Positions 44,211 through 53,892 of a stretch of 64,000 nucleotides of DNA are shown here, piece after piece. Origin of the DNA: Alkaliphilus serpentinus. Its GTDB lineage: Bacteria; Bacillota; Clostridia; Peptostreptococcales; Natronincolaceae. Each line of letters begins with the position of its first letter. Position 1 is the first letter of the stretch. The stretch lies in assembly GCF_009017255.1 (NCBI RefSeq), contig NZ_WBZB01000016.1, positions 20,924 through 84,923 on the forward strand. Direction: 5' to 3'. Both the position numbers and the translations under genes were made by a program. The notes beneath the pieces were generated by a model. It was not told where the DNA came from. It saw only the letters and a list, made by a program, of their open reading frames with translations, and made no database searches.

Positions 44211-45365
44211 ATGGATCCAATAGGCTTATATATCCACTTCCCCTTTTGCCAAAGGAAGTGTAATTATTGTGATTTCAACTCTTTTAGTGGTAAGCATCAC
44301 CACATAGAAGCTTATTTAAAGGGACTCATACAGGAAATAAGCCTCTACAGCAGGGAGGTTAACAAAAGGCCAGTCAAATCAATCTTTATAGGGGGTGGAA
44401 CCCCATCCTTAATGGAGGCCAAGCAGGCTAATGATCTATTGGTGGCTATAGATAAGGCCTTCAATCTTCAGCCAGACATTGAAATAACCTTGGAGGGGAA
44501 TCCGGGTACCTTAAACTCTGAAAAGCTTAATGGTTATAGAAGGGCTGGCATCAATCGCCTCAGTATGGGTCTTCAGGCATGCCAACAAGGGCTTTTAGAA
44601 AAGCTCGGGAGGATACATACCTATCAGGACTTTATCAGGAACCTACAAGAAGCTAGAAGGCAGGGCTTTGAAAATATTAATGTAGATTTAATGATGGGTC
44701 TACCAGGCCAATACCTTAAGGATTGGCAATGGACCCTAGAGGAAATTACTGCATTAGATATTCCCCATATTTCAGCCTACAGCCTTATATGGGAGGAGGG
44801 TACATCCTTTCATAAATTATTAATGGAGAATCAACTTCAGCAGATGGAAGAAGGCTTGGAGCTAGAAATGTTCCATTATACAATGAGTTTCTTAAGGGAA
44901 AAGGGCTATGAGCACTATGAAATATCGAATTATGCCCTAGAAGGCTATAGATGTAAGCATAATATCATCTACTGGAAAAACCAAAATTATTTGGGTTTAG
45001 GGGCAGGTGCCCACTCCTGTATTAATGGAAGACGGTTTTCTAATGAAGCCAACCTTGAAGCCTACATTAAAAAGGTTCATAGAGGTGAAAATATAATAAT
45101 AGAAGACATGATCCTTACCCGGGAGGATGAAATTAGTGAAACGATGTTTTTAGGGCTAAGAATGCTAGAAGGAATAAATCAGGACGATTTTGTCAAACGT
45201 TTTGGAAAATCCCCCGTAGATATCTATGGAAGGGTATTGACGGATTTAGAAAAACGGGGGTTACTAGAGCTTTCTAAGGAGAGAGTTAAGCTAACCCCAA
45301 AGGGCCTAGATTTAGGAAATTTGGTTTTTAGTGAAATGATCATTGATCAAAGCAGTGAAAAATAA
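44211..45365 (+). CDS. hemW: Heme chaperone HemW (radical SAM, HemN-like)
   Basis: A 384-residue radical SAM protein with the cluster motif C13xxxC17xxC20 in HFPFCQRKCNYCDF, GGGTPSLM, and the conserved GLGAGAHSCINGRRF segment. Without the longer N-terminus of true coproporphyrinogen dehydrogenase HemN, it fits HemW, which binds and transfers heme. Its place next to lepA and hrcA is the usual one. GGAGG lies 10 bp before the ATG. Confidence 0.95.
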   Translation: MDPIGLYIHFPFCQRKCNYCDFNSFSGKHHHIEAYLKGLIQEISLYSREVNKRPVKSIFIGGGTPSLMEAKQANDLLVAIDKAFNLQPDIEITLEGNPGTLNSEKLNGYRRAGINRLSMGLQACQQGLLEKLGRIHTYQDFIRNLQEARRQGFENINVDLMMGLPGQYLKDWQWTLEEITALDIPHISAYSLIWEEGTSFHKLLMENQLQQMEEGLELEMFHYTMSFLREKGYEHYEISNYALEGYRCKHNIIYWKNQNYLGLGAGAHSCINGRRFSNEANLEAYIKKVHRGENIIIEDMILTREDEISETMFLGLRMLEGINQDDFVKRFGKSPVDIYGRVLTDLEKRGLLELSKERVKLTPKGLDLGNLVFSEMIIDQSSEK

Positions 45366-45374
45366 AAAATGACA

Positions 45375-45394
45375 TGCACAGTGGGGACGGTTCT
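45375..45394 (+). repeat. Half of a REP-like GGGGACGGTTCT element
   Basis: The sequence CACAGTGGGGACGGTTCT is one arm of a palindromic motif that recurs in many Firmicute genomes; the matching AGAACCGTCCCC arm is not found nearby, so this is probably a remnant. Recognition is from memory. Confidence 0.4.
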
Positions 45395-45458
45395 AATTGT
45401 GCTATAGTTGTGCTTAAAAAATAAGGTAATTTTACTTTAAAAAATTAGCATGATGGTA

Positions 45459-45487
45459 TTGACAAATGGAAAATGAAGTGATATTTT
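45459..45487 (+). promoter_or_regulatory. Sigma-A promoter of the hrcA-grpE-dnaK operon
   Basis: TTGACA and TATTTT are separated by exactly 17 bp, placing the start point about 7 bp before the CIRCE operator. Confidence 0.82.
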
Positions 45488-45501
45488 AAAGACAGGTACC
45501 A

Positions 45502-45528
45502 TTAGCACTCAACAACAAAGAGTGCTAA
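45502..45528 (+). promoter_or_regulatory. CIRCE operator (HrcA binding site)
   Basis: A perfect CIRCE inverted repeat: TTAGCACTC, a 9-nt spacer, GAGTGCTAA. HrcA bound here represses the operon until heat stress titrates GroEL away. It sits between the promoter and the hrcA ribosome binding site. Confidence 0.98.
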
Positions 45529-45545
45529 TAAAAAGAGGTGGTAGT

Positions 45546-46574
45546 ATGGAGTTAAACGAAAGAAAGTTGAAAATACTGCAGGCCATTATAAAGGACTATA
45601 TTTATACTGCTGAGCCTGTAGGATCAAGGACTATAACCAAAAGATACAATTTGGGGGTTAGTCCTGCAACTATACGAAACGAAATGGCAGACTTAGAGGA
45701 ATTGGGATATTTAATGCAACCCCACACTTCTGCTGGTCGTATTCCCTCCGACAAAGCCTATAGATTATATGTTGATACCTTAATGGAGATCAAGAAAATA
45801 GCAGAGGTTCAAAGGGACTACATTAAGGCCAATATCCTGAGGCAATTTGGAGAGCTTGAACAACTATTGCAATATAGCTCTAGAGTTTTAGCCGAACTTA
45901 CCAATTACACTACTTTAGCTCTAACACCACAGCTAAAGGGCAGTAGACTTAAACAGCTTCAGTTGGTGCCAATAAATAACGAAAACTTAGTGGCCATCAT
46001 AATAACCGATACTGGAGTCGTTAAAAAGCCCCTACTTAGAATTAAAGGGGGCTTTGATGAAGAAGTAATATATAATGTTTCAAAGGTCCTTAATGATAAA
46101 CTGGCTGGAAGCACCCTTAAGGATATAGAGCATAAGATGTCTAACGATATGGATAAAGAAATCTTCCAATTCAACAATATCATTAATAGGGTTATGCCTG
46201 AGCTTTTTAAGACCCTTGAAGACATTAATGACTTTGATTTATTCCTCAATGGTGCCACCAATATATTTAATTTTCCAGAGTACAGTGATATCTTTAAGGC
46301 AAAATCCTTTTTAACAATGCTAGAAGAAAAACAGCTTTTGCGAAGCCTGATTGCTTCCTCCGGTGGAGAAGGGATGGTTGTCTCAATAGGTAGTGAGAAT
46401 ACCTGTCAAGAGGCGAAGGATTGTAGTTTGGTAACGGCAACCTTTAAACTTAATGGAGCCCCCGTTGGTTGGTTAAGCTTAATTGGCCCAACTAGAATGG
46501 ATTACTCAAATGTAATTAGTGTAATGGGTCAAATCAGCAAGCAAATTAATCAGTTATTAAAAGATGAATATTAG
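45546..46574 (+). CDS. hrcA: Heat-inducible transcription repressor HrcA
   Basis: A 342-residue repressor of class I heat-shock genes. The N-terminal winged helix is evident (LKILQAIIKDYIYTAEPVGSRTI, then VSPATIRNEMADLEELGYL and PHTSAGRIPSDKAYRLYVD), followed by the GAF-like domain. ATG 45546 follows AGAGGTGG; an upstream in-frame GTG lies inside CIRCE and is not used. It is the first gene of hrcA-grpE-dnaK(-dnaJ) and is autoregulated by CIRCE. Confidence 0.98.
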   Translation: MELNERKLKILQAIIKDYIYTAEPVGSRTITKRYNLGVSPATIRNEMADLEELGYLMQPHTSAGRIPSDKAYRLYVDTLMEIKKIAEVQRDYIKANILRQFGELEQLLQYSSRVLAELTNYTTLALTPQLKGSRLKQLQLVPINNENLVAIIITDTGVVKKPLLRIKGGFDEEVIYNVSKVLNDKLAGSTLKDIEHKMSNDMDKEIFQFNNIINRVMPELFKTLEDINDFDLFLNGATNIFNFPEYSDIFKAKSFLTMLEEKQLLRSLIASSGGEGMVVSIGSENTCQEAKDCSLVTATFKLNGAPVGWLSLIGPTRMDYSNVISVMGQISKQINQLLKDEY

Positions 46575-46665
46575 AATAATATAGTGCGAAGTGCTAAGGG
46601 CATTTTGCACTCTCTCTTTGTTAGTACTAGAGATGATTAAGATATAAAAAAGGCAGGTGCAGAAA

Positions 46666-47268
46666 ATGGATAAAAACAAAAGGGTCATGGAAGAGGATCA
46701 AAAAATAGGGGGAGAAAATGTAACAGAGGATGAAGTACATAGCAATTTAAATGCAGAACAAGAGATCATTAGAGAAGAGGCAGAAGAGGAAGAAGGAGCC
46801 AATGATGGGGTGGAGTTATTGAAAAAACAGCTAGTGGAGAAGGAAGATGAAGCAAAGGATTGCCTAAATCGTTTGACAAGATTGCAAGCAGACTTTATTA
46901 ACTATAAGAAGCGAGTAGAGAAGGAAAAAAGTGAAATCTATCAATATGCCAACGAAAAATTGGCAGAGGACCTTCTCTCTATCATAGATAATCTTGAAAG
47001 GGCTGTTACTGCCGCCTCTGAAGAGGATAAAAGTAATAAGCTTTTCCAAGGAATTCAATTGGTCATGAAGCAATTGACAGACACACTAGGAAGACATGGC
47101 ATTGAAGAAATTGACGCATTAAACAAACCCTTTGATATGAATCTTCACCATGCTGTTGTACAAGAAGAAGCTGACGCTGAAGCTGATATTGTTACAGAGG
47201 TATTCCAAAAGGGCTATAAAATCAATAATAAGGTTTTAAGGCCAGCCATGGTAAAGGTAGCAAAATAG
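46666..47268 (+). CDS. grpE: Nucleotide exchange factor GrpE
   Basis: About 200 residues: an acidic disordered N-terminus (to about residue 50), a long coiled coil (LKKQLVEKEDEAKDCLNRLTRLQADFINYKKR) and the C-terminal beta domain ending EVFQKGYKINNKVLRPAMVKVAK. GrpE releases ADP from DnaK. ATG 46666 lies 7 bp after GGCAGGTG; a GTG at 46657 is less likely. The gap to hrcA holds an AGTGC...GCACT stem with a CTCTCTTT tail that might attenuate slightly. Confidence 0.97.
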   Translation: MDKNKRVMEEDQKIGGENVTEDEVHSNLNAEQEIIREEAEEEEGANDGVELLKKQLVEKEDEAKDCLNRLTRLQADFINYKKRVEKEKSEIYQYANEKLAEDLLSIIDNLERAVTAASEEDKSNKLFQGIQLVMKQLTDTLGRHGIEEIDALNKPFDMNLHHAVVQEEADAEADIVTEVFQKGYKINNKVLRPAMVKVAK

Positions 47269-47325
47269 CTTCTTAAATAGTAAATTATATAATTATAAAT
47301 ATTCATAAAGGAGAGTGTAGCAAAA

Positions 47326-49161
47326 ATGAGTAAGGTTATAGGAATTGACTTAGGAACCACCAATTCATGCGTATCAGTGCTAGAGGCCGGTGAACCAGTT
47401 GTTGTACCCAATACAGAGGGAAATCGTACAACACCTTCAATAGTCGCCTTTGGCAAGGATGGCGAGAGAATAGTAGGAGAGCCTGCTAAAAGACAAGCTG
47501 TTATTAATCCAGACCGAACCATTATGTCAATAAAAAGACATATGGGTTCAGACCATAGCGAAACAATAGATGGTAAAAAGTATTCTCCGCAGGATATATC
47601 TGCAATGATCCTACAAAAGCTAAAGGCAGATGCAGAAGCATATTTAGGTGAGAAGGTAACGGATGCGGTTATAACAGTGCCAGCCTATTTCACTGATAGT
47701 CAAAGACAGGCAACAAAGGATGCAGGAAAGATAGCTGGCTTAAATGTAAGAAGAATTATTAACGAGCCTACTGCAGCTTCTTTAGCCTATGGTTTAGACA
47801 AAACAGAAGAACACCAAAAAATCCTTGTTTACGACTTAGGAGGAGGAACTTTTGATGTTTCCATTCTTGAGCTTGGGGATGGAGTTTTTGAGGTATTAGC
47901 CACCAGTGGAAATAACCATTTAGGTGGAGATGACTTTGACCAAGTACTTATTGACTATATAGCTGAAGAATTTAAGAAGCAAGAGGCCATAGATTTAAGA
48001 AAAGATAAAATGGCACTACAAAGATTAAAGGAGGCTGCCGAAAAGGCTAAGAAGGAGCTATCTAGCACTATGACCACAAACATAAACCTTCCCTTTATAA
48101 CAGCCACCAGCGATGGACCAAAGCATTTAACCTTAGATATAACTAGAGCCAAATTTGAAGAATTGTCCGCTCATTTGGTTGAAAAAACCTTAGATCCAAT
48201 GAAGAAGGCCTTAAGTGATGCAGGATTAACAGCTAGTGAAATAGATAAGGTAATCCTTGTAGGGGGATCAACTCGTATACCTGCCGTACAACAGGCCGTT
48301 AAGAAAATCACTGGTAAGGATCCCCACAAGGGTATAAATCCTGATGAATGTGTTGCTGTTGGAGCAGCCATTCAGGCTGGGGTATTAACTGGAGAGGTTA
48401 AGGATGTATTGCTTCTGGATGTTACTCCACTATCCCTTGGAATTGAAACTCTAGGAGGAGTATTTACAAAGCTTATAGAGAGAAATACTACAATCCCAAC
48501 GAAAAAGAGTCAGGTATTCTCAACAGCAGCCGATAATCAACCAGCAGTTGAAATACACGTGCAACAGGGTGAAAGACCTATGGCTGCAGATAACATTACC
48601 CTTGGACGATTCCAATTAACCGGAATTCCACCAGCACCTAGAGGAGTGCCACAAATTGAGGTTACCTTTGATATAGATGCCAATGGTATTGTCAATGTAT
48701 CAGCCAAGGATTTAGGTACTGGCAAAGAGCAAAAGATTACCATAACTGCTTCAACCAACCTATCCAATGAAGAAATCGAAAAGAAGATTAAAGAAGCAGA
48801 GAAGTTTGCTGAAGAAGATAAAAAGATTAAAGAAAAGATTGAAGTTAAAAACCAAGCAGATTCTTTAGTTTATCAAATTGAAAAATCCCTAAAGGAATTT
48901 GAAGGCAAGCTTAAGCCAGAGGATGAGTCTAAGGTTAAGGAAGAGCTTGAAAAATTGAAGAAGGCAATTGAAGCCGACAATGTTGATGATATGAAGAAGG
49001 CCATTGAGGATGTAAATAATGCCTTCCATGCCATCGCTCAACAAATCTATCAACAAACAGCTTCTCAACAAGAAGGTCAAGAAGGTGCTAGTGAAGGACC
49101 TAAGGATGAAAATGTTGTTGATGCAGAATATGAAGAGGTAAAAGAGGACGAGAATAAGTAA
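47326..49161 (+). CDS. dnaK: Chaperone DnaK (Hsp70)
   Basis: A 611-residue Hsp70 with the ATPase signatures [23 protein letters not shown] and [12 protein letters not shown], the substrate-binding domain (ENEKITITAS-like [15 protein letters not shown]) and the acidic tail ending [16 protein letters not shown]. It folds proteins with DnaJ and GrpE. AAAGGAGAG precedes the ATG. Length is typical. A large palindromic element separates it from dnaJ. Confidence 0.99.
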   Translation: MSKVIGIDLGTTNSCVSVLEAGEPVVVPNTEGNRTTPSIVAFGKDGERIVGEPAKRQAVINPDRTIMSIKRHMGSDHSETIDGKKYSPQDISAMILQKLKADAEAYLGEKVTDAVITVPAYFTDSQRQATKDAGKIAGLNVRRIINEPTAASLAYGLDKTEEHQKILVYDLGGGTFDVSILELGDGVFEVLATSGNNHLGGDDFDQVLIDYIAEEFKKQEAIDLRKDKMALQRLKEAAEKAKKELSSTMTTNINLPFITATSDGPKHLTLDITRAKFEELSAHLVEKTLDPMKKALSDAGLTASEIDKVILVGGSTRIPAVQQAVKKITGKDPHKGINPDECVAVGAAIQAGVLTGEVKDVLLLDVTPLSLGIETLGGVFTKLIERNTTIPTKKSQVFSTAADNQPAVEIHVQQGERPMAADNITLGRFQLTGIPPAPRGVPQIEVTFDIDANGIVNVSAKDLGTGKEQKITITASTNLSNEEIEKKIKEAEKFAEEDKKIKEKIEVKNQADSLVYQIEKSLKEFEGKLKPEDESKVKEELEKLKKAIEADNVDDMKKAIEDVNNAFHAIAQQIYQQTASQQEGQEGASEGPKDENVVDAEYEEVKEDENK

Positions 49162-49167
49162 TTAAAA

Positions 49168-49194
49168 CTCAGGACACCCATAGGGTGTCCTGAG
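49168..49194. other. Perfect 12-bp hairpin after dnaK without T tail
   Basis: CTCAGGACACCC and GGGTGTCCTGAG flank an ATA loop 7 bp after the dnaK stop. There is an A-rich 5' flank but no U-tract on the plus strand, so it may stabilise the upstream mRNA or act as a terminator only on the other strand. Confidence 0.75.
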
Positions 49195-49206
49195 GTTATC
49201 GACACA

Positions 49207-49381
49207 CTCCTATATTTTAAAACTGAGAAATTGGCTCTCGGGCAAGAGGCAGGATGAGGTCAAAAATTACGGGCATTTTCAAAACTCACCTTCGGCTCAG
49301 ACATTGAAAATACTTTTCCGTAATTTTCTCCCTCTTTTATTTTTATCTCCGCAGATTTCTCGTTATTTAAGAATATAGGAG
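49207..49381. repeat. 175-bp near-palindromic element between dnaK and dnaJ (MITE-like)
   Basis: The ends 49207-49231 and 49355-49381 are imperfect inverted repeats beginning CTCCTATATT and ending AATATAGGAG. Inner arms also pair: AAAATTACGG (49263-49272) with CCGTAATTTT (49318-49327) and CATTTTC with GAAAATA. The centre is AACTCACCTTCGGCTCAGA. It contains no coding frame and fills most of the 354-bp dnaK-dnaJ gap. Confidence 0.85.
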
Positions 49382-49515
49382 TTTTAATGAACTTTTTCTC
49401 TTTCGATCATAGAGTGGAGTATAATGACAGGAAAAGCTTGATTTACCCCTTCAAGTGACATATAATAATTATGAATTTTAGACAGCTTTATTAAGACAAG
49501 AGAGGTGGTGAGAAG

Positions 49516-50655
49516 GTGAGCAAGCGAGACTATTATGAAGTGCTGGGTGTAGATAAAAATTCCAACCCTGATGATATTAAAAAGGCCTATCGAAAGCTGG
49601 CAATGAAGTATCATCCCGATAGAAATCCCGATGACAAAGAAGCAGAGGCGAAATTTAAGGAATTAAACGAAGCCTATGAAATTCTTAGTTCACCTGAAAA
49701 AAAGCAGCGATATGACCAATTTGGCCACGCAGGGGTTAATGGTAATGGGGCTGGTGGTTTTGAAGGCTTTGGAGGCTTTGGTGGCGGAGGCTTTGAGGAT
49801 ATTTTTGGAGATATTTTCGATATGTTCGGAGGCGGAGGCTTTTCATCAAGAAGAAAAAGTGGCCCTCAAAAGGGTGCTGATATAAAATATGAAGCAGCGA
49901 TTTCCTTCGAGGAGGCTGCCTTTGGTACAGAAAAGACGGTAGAATTCCATAAATATGATAATTGTGATACCTGCAATGGTACAGGAGCTAAACCAGGTAC
50001 CCAAAAGCATACCTGCAGCCATTGTAAAGGAACTGGTGAAATACGCTATGCTCAAAGAACTCCCATTGGACAAATCGTAAATGTAAAAACCTGTCCCCAA
50101 TGTCATGGTGAGGGAGAGATTATTAACGAGCCATGTAATACCTGTAAAGGTAAGGGCAAGGTGCGAAAGCTTAAGAAAATAAAAGTAAAAATCCCTGCTG
50201 GTGTTGATACCGGAATGGTAATCCCCATAAGGGGAGAGGGAGAGCCTGGGTTAAAGGGAGGCCCCCATGGGGATTTATACGTTGTAATCAGGGTACTATC
50301 CCATCCTATATTTACTAGAGATGGATCCGATGTTATTTGTGAAATCCCCATCACCTTTGTGCAAGCTACCTTAGGTGATGAGCTGGAGGTTCCAACCCTA
50401 GAGGGTAAGGTTAAATACAAAATACCTGAAGGTACCCAAAGTGGAACAATTTTTAGATTAAAGGGTAAGGGAATTGTCAGTCCTAAGGGATATGGTAAGG
50501 GAGATCAATATGTGAAGGTTATTGTTGAAATTCCTAAAAAGCTATCGGAGAAACAAAAAGACATTTTAAGGCAATTTGCTGCTGAAGGCGGAGAAGAGGT
50601 TCATGAGCAAAGAAGGAGCTTTTTCGATAAGGTAAAGGATGCCTTTGGGGTATAA
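49516..50655 (+). CDS. dnaJ: Chaperone DnaJ (Hsp40)
   Basis: A 379-residue type I DnaJ: J domain with YHPDRNPDD, Gly/Phe-rich linker, a zinc-finger domain with four CxxCxGxG repeats ([32 protein letters not shown]) and the C-terminal substrate-binding domains. It stimulates the DnaK ATPase. Start is GTG 49516 with GAGGTGG 8 bp upstream. It is separated from dnaK by a hairpin and the palindromic element, unlike the tight spacing usual in this operon. Confidence 0.98.
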   Translation: MSKRDYYEVLGVDKNSNPDDIKKAYRKLAMKYHPDRNPDDKEAEAKFKELNEAYEILSSPEKKQRYDQFGHAGVNGNGAGGFEGFGGFGGGGFEDIFGDIFDMFGGGGFSSRRKSGPQKGADIKYEAAISFEEAAFGTEKTVEFHKYDNCDTCNGTGAKPGTQKHTCSHCKGTGEIRYAQRTPIGQIVNVKTCPQCHGEGEIINEPCNTCKGKGKVRKLKKIKVKIPAGVDTGMVIPIRGEGEPGLKGGPHGDLYVVIRVLSHPIFTRDGSDVICEIPITFVQATLGDELEVPTLEGKVKYKIPEGTQSGTIFRLKGKGIVSPKGYGKGDQYVKVIVEIPKKLSEKQKDILRQFAAEGGEEVHEQRRSFFDKVKDAFGV

Positions 50656-50660
50656 ATTAT

Positions 50661-50700
50661 ATGCGACAGGGGGAGTCTTCTCATTGTCGCATTTTATTTA
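50661..50700 (+). terminator. Terminator after dnaJ
   Basis: ATGCGACA (50661-50668) pairs with TGTCGCAT (50685-50692), followed by TTTATTTATTT. Confidence 0.85.
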
Positions 50701-50721
50701 TTTAAAATAAAAATGTTGATA

Positions 50722-50750
50722 TTGCCATAACAATGGATAAAATATATGAT
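50722..50750 (+). promoter_or_regulatory. Putative promoter of prmA-rsmE-mtaB
   Basis: TTGCCA and TATGAT are spaced by 17 bp, just after the dnaJ terminator and 38 bp before prmA. Confidence 0.55.
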
Positions 50751-50787
50751 AAGGTAAGTAAGGAAAGATGATTAAGGATGTGATTAT

Positions 50788-51741
50788 ATGAAGTGGACAG
50801 AGGTGGCAATAAAAACCACAACTGAGGCAGTGGAGGCAGTAACCAATATTTTATATGATGCCGGGGCCAATGGTGTTGCAATTGAAGATCCTAAAGATTT
50901 TTTATTTATGAAGCAAGAAGAAACCTCGTGGGATTATGTTGATGAAGCCCTATTAATAAGGGATTACGAGGGTGCCATTGTTAAAGGCTACTTACCAGCA
51001 TCTGCTGATTTAGTGGATAAAATTGAACTTATAAGAAAATCCGTTGAATTGCTACCTCAATTTGGCCTGGATATAGGGATTGGGGAAATCACTACGATTG
51101 AGGTTTCAGAGGAAGACTGGAGTTCAGCTTGGAAACAATACTACAAGCCCGTCAAAATTTCCGATAAAATAGTTATAAAACCCACATGGGAGGAATATCA
51201 AAGTCAAGGAGATGAAATCATCCTAGAGCTTGATCCCGGTATGGCCTTTGGAACAGGCACCCACGAAACCACCGTAATGTGTATCCAGGCACAGGAAAAA
51301 TACGTAAAAGGAAACTCCAAGGTTTTTGATATCGGCTGTGGAAGTGGAATTTTATCCATTGCTGCTGCAAAGCTTGGAGCCAGTAAGGTAATTGCAGTAG
51401 ATTTAGATGCAACAGCAGTTGCAGTTGCAGAGAAAAATGTGGCTATTAATGGAGTGGAGGATATTGTAACTATAAAGCATGGCAATTTGATGGATACTAT
51501 AAATGAAAGGGCAGATATTGTAGTAGCCAACATTATTGCAGATATCATCATATTACTTTCTAAGGAAATCTCATCCTTTATGGAGGAGGAAGGTGTTTTT
51601 ATTGCCTCTGGCATTATTACAGAAAAAATGGATCTCGTTAAAGAGGAGCTTATTGCCAATGGACTTGAAATAATTGAAGTAAATCAGATGGGTGAATGGG
51701 CTGCAATTATATCTAAAAAAAAGGGTGAAAACCATGAATAG
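50788..51741 (+). CDS. prmA: Ribosomal protein L11 methyltransferase
   Basis: A 317-residue AdoMet-dependent enzyme that trimethylates ribosomal protein L11. The N-terminal recognition domain (WTEVAIKTTTEAVEAVTNIL) is followed by DPGMAFGTGTHETT and the AdoMet loop DIGCGSGILSIAAAKLGA, then VANIIADII as the catalytic-side strand. The gene overlaps rsmE by 8 bp and stands in its usual place after dnaJ. No anomalies. Confidence 0.97.
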   Translation: MKWTEVAIKTTTEAVEAVTNILYDAGANGVAIEDPKDFLFMKQEETSWDYVDEALLIRDYEGAIVKGYLPASADLVDKIELIRKSVELLPQFGLDIGIGEITTIEVSEEDWSSAWKQYYKPVKISDKIVIKPTWEEYQSQGDEIILELDPGMAFGTGTHETTVMCIQAQEKYVKGNSKVFDIGCGSGILSIAAAKLGASKVIAVDLDATAVAVAEKNVAINGVEDIVTIKHGNLMDTINERADIVVANIIADIIILLSKEISSFMEEEGVFIASGIITEKMDLVKEELIANGLEIIEVNQMGEWAAIISKKKGENHE

Positions 51742-52489
51742 ATTTTTTGTAGAGCCTAAACAGGTAAATGAATCTTTGAGGGAAATTGCCATAACTGGTG
51801 AGGACGTTAAACATATTTCAAAGGTTCTAAGGCTTAGTAGAGGAGATAAAATTGAAATTTGCGATGGTGAAAAATATCAATATATTGGTGAGATAAAAGA
51901 TCTTCAAAAGGATATGGTTTTAGTAGAATATCTAGAACAAGTAAAAATTTCTACAGAGGCTCCAATAAAGGTAACACTATACCAAGGGGTGCCAAAGGGG
52001 TCCAAAATGGACTTAATTATACAAAAGACTACAGAAATGGGGATCTTTAGTATCGTTCCGGTATTAACTGATAGAACGGTGGTTCAGCTGGAGAGTAAAA
52101 AGGATAAAGAAAAGAAGACTGAGAGATGGCAAAAAATCGCATTAGAGGCGGCTAAGCAAAGCAAAAGGGGCATTATCCCAGATATTCATGAGCCTTTATC
52201 CTTTATTGAGGCTCTAAACCACAGTAAAGGCAATCAAATGAATATATTAGCCTATGAAGGGGAACGTAATATCAGCTTAAAGAGTACCCTTTCAGGAAAA
52301 CCAAAGGTTCACTCTATAGGAATTTGGGTTGGACCCGAAGGAGGCTATACAGAAGCAGAGGTTCAAAGGACAGCAGTAGATGCCTTTCATATCGTAACCC
52401 TTGGACCCAGAATACTAAGGACAGAAACAGCTGGCTTTGCACTTCTTTCAATGATTATGTACCAGCTGGGAGATTTAGGAGGGCTTTAA
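51734..52489 (+). CDS. rsmE: 16S rRNA m3U1498 methyltransferase RsmE
   Basis: A 251-residue SPOUT-class methyltransferase. The PUA-like N-terminus (NRFFVEPKQV) is followed by the knot motifs IWVGPEGGYTEAEV and LGPRILRTETAGFAL. It methylates N3 of U1498 in 16S rRNA. The ATG at 51734 overlaps the end of prmA; the frame is open further upstream but without support. It is followed directly by mtaB. Confidence 0.96.
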   Translation: MNRFFVEPKQVNESLREIAITGEDVKHISKVLRLSRGDKIEICDGEKYQYIGEIKDLQKDMVLVEYLEQVKISTEAPIKVTLYQGVPKGSKMDLIIQKTTEMGIFSIVPVLTDRTVVQLESKKDKEKKTERWQKIALEAAKQSKRGIIPDIHEPLSFIEALNHSKGNQMNILAYEGERNISLKSTLSGKPKVHSIGIWVGPEGGYTEAEVQRTAVDAFHIVTLGPRILRTETAGFALLSMIMYQLGDLGGL

Positions 52490-53794
52490 TTGAAAAAGGT
52501 AGCTTTTCATACCTTAGGCTGTAAGGTAAATCAATATGAAACCCAAGCAATGACTGAGCTTTTCCAGAAGGCAGGCTATACCGTTGTTGCCGATACAGAG
52601 GTTGCCGATGCTTATGTGATAAATACCTGCACTGTAACCAGCATAGGGGACAAAAAATCCCGGCAGTTTATACGGAGGGTAAAAAGAAACAACCCCAATT
52701 CCATTGTAGCTGTTGTAGGCTGTTATGCTCAAACCGCCGCCAATGAAGTGATGGATATTGAAGGGGTTAATATAGTCATGGGCACCAATGACAGAAATAA
52801 AATTGTTGAATATGTTGAAGAATGTAAGCCCGATGAAAAAATTAATATTGTTGATGATATTATGAAGGTTAGGGAATTTGAAGAGATGACCGTGGCAGAA
52901 ATAAAGGGGAAGACAAGGGCCTTTTTGAAAATTCAAGAGGGTTGTAATCAGTACTGCACCTATTGTATTATTCCCTATGCTCGAGGGCCGGTGCGGAGTA
53001 GAAGGCAGGAGGACATTCTAAAGGAAGTAAAAACCCTTGTAGCCAATGGCTTTAAAGAGGTTGTACTAACAGGAATTCATGTTGCCTCCTATGGGAAGGA
53101 TTTTAAAGAAAAGGACGCTCTAATCGAGGTATTAAAAGGCATCCATGCTATTGAAGGCCTTGAAAGGATTCGCTTAAGTTCCCTGGAGCCCACCCTTTTT
53201 ACTGAGGATTTCTTAAGGGAGCTTTCAGTTCTAGAAAAGGTTTGTCAGCATTTTCATCTATCCCTACAAAGCGGCTCTGAAAAAATATTGCATGCTATGA
53301 ATAGAAAATACACAACCCAGCAGTATAGAGAAATTGTCCAGGCCATAAGAAGGGTTTATCCTAAAATTGCCCTTACCACCGATATCATTGTAGGATTTCC
53401 TGGTGAAACAGAGGAAGACTTTAAAGAAACCTATGAATTTGTTAAGGAAATGGCCTTTAGTGATATCCATGTATTTAAATACTCCCCTCGAAAGGGTACC
53501 CCTGCAGCAGATTATCAGCAACAGGTGGATGGTATGAAAAAGCATAGAAGAAGTGAGGAGCTCATTACCCTAGGTGAGGAAATGAGGGTAGCGTATCAAC
53601 GTCAGTTTTTAGGAGAAATTAAAGGGGTCCTTTTTGAAGCAGAAGTCAAAGACAAACCGGGATATACAGAAGGTTTAACGGAAAATTACTTAAAGGTTCT
53701 GGTAAAGTCTGAGGATCCTCTGGAAGGGGAAATAAGAAGAATTACCCTTCATGAAATCTGGAAGGATTCGATTATTGGAAGTATCGTGGAGTAG
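52490..53794 (+). CDS. mtaB: tRNA t6A37 methylthiotransferase MtaB
   Basis: A 434-residue radical SAM methylthiotransferase that converts t6A37 to ms2t6A37 in tRNA. The N-terminal UPF0004 domain has its three cluster cysteines (TLGCKVNQYET, NTCTVTSIGD, VGCYAQ); the radical SAM motif is GCNQYCTYCIIPYARGP; the C-terminus is a TRAM domain. It starts at TTG immediately after the rsmE stop with AGGAGGG upstream. It ends the conserved housekeeping run before an accessory segment. Confidence 0.97.
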   Translation: MKKVAFHTLGCKVNQYETQAMTELFQKAGYTVVADTEVADAYVINTCTVTSIGDKKSRQFIRRVKRNNPNSIVAVVGCYAQTAANEVMDIEGVNIVMGTNDRNKIVEYVEECKPDEKINIVDDIMKVREFEEMTVAEIKGKTRAFLKIQEGCNQYCTYCIIPYARGPVRSRRQEDILKEVKTLVANGFKEVVLTGIHVASYGKDFKEKDALIEVLKGIHAIEGLERIRLSSLEPTLFTEDFLRELSVLEKVCQHFHLSLQSGSEKILHAMNRKYTTQQYREIVQAIRRVYPKIALTTDIIVGFPGETEEDFKETYEFVKEMAFSDIHVFKYSPRKGTPAADYQQQVDGMKKHRRSEELITLGEEMRVAYQRQFLGEIKGVLFEAEVKDKPGYTEGLTENYLKVLVKSEDPLEGEIRRITLHEIWKDSIIGSIVE

Positions 53795-53807
53795 GCAAAT
53801 GAAGAAT

Positions 53808-53828
53808 GAAGGATGCTCCTTCCTTTTT
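53808..53828 (+). terminator. Terminator after mtaB
   Basis: GAAGGA pairs with TCCTTC around TGC, followed by CTTTTTATT; a GAATGAAGGA microrepeat contributes the 5' arm. Confidence 0.75.
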
Positions 53829-53892
53829 ATTAATAATCTACTATGATACAATAGGTTATAGCTTGATCATCTACTTTACTGGAGGGAATAAC

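Noticed and set aside
44211..45365. Coproporphyrinogen III dehydrogenase (HemN) function
   Set aside because: The protein has the short N-terminus and CxxxCxxC context of HemW and lies in the lepA-hrcA neighbourhood typical of HemW.
46583..46612. Possible second, degenerate CIRCE element between hrcA and grpE
   Set aside because: The half-sites are in the wrong order (AGTGCTAA before GCACTC) and it reads better as a weak AGTGC/GCACT hairpin.
51204..51659. 151-codon antisense frame opposite prmA
   Set aside because: It mirrors prmA codon structure and has implausible Ser/Thr/Ile-rich composition; prmA itself is certain.
52514..52936. 140-codon antisense frame opposite mtaB
   Set aside because: The plus-strand frame carries the essential UPF0004 cysteines; the antisense product has no coherent features.
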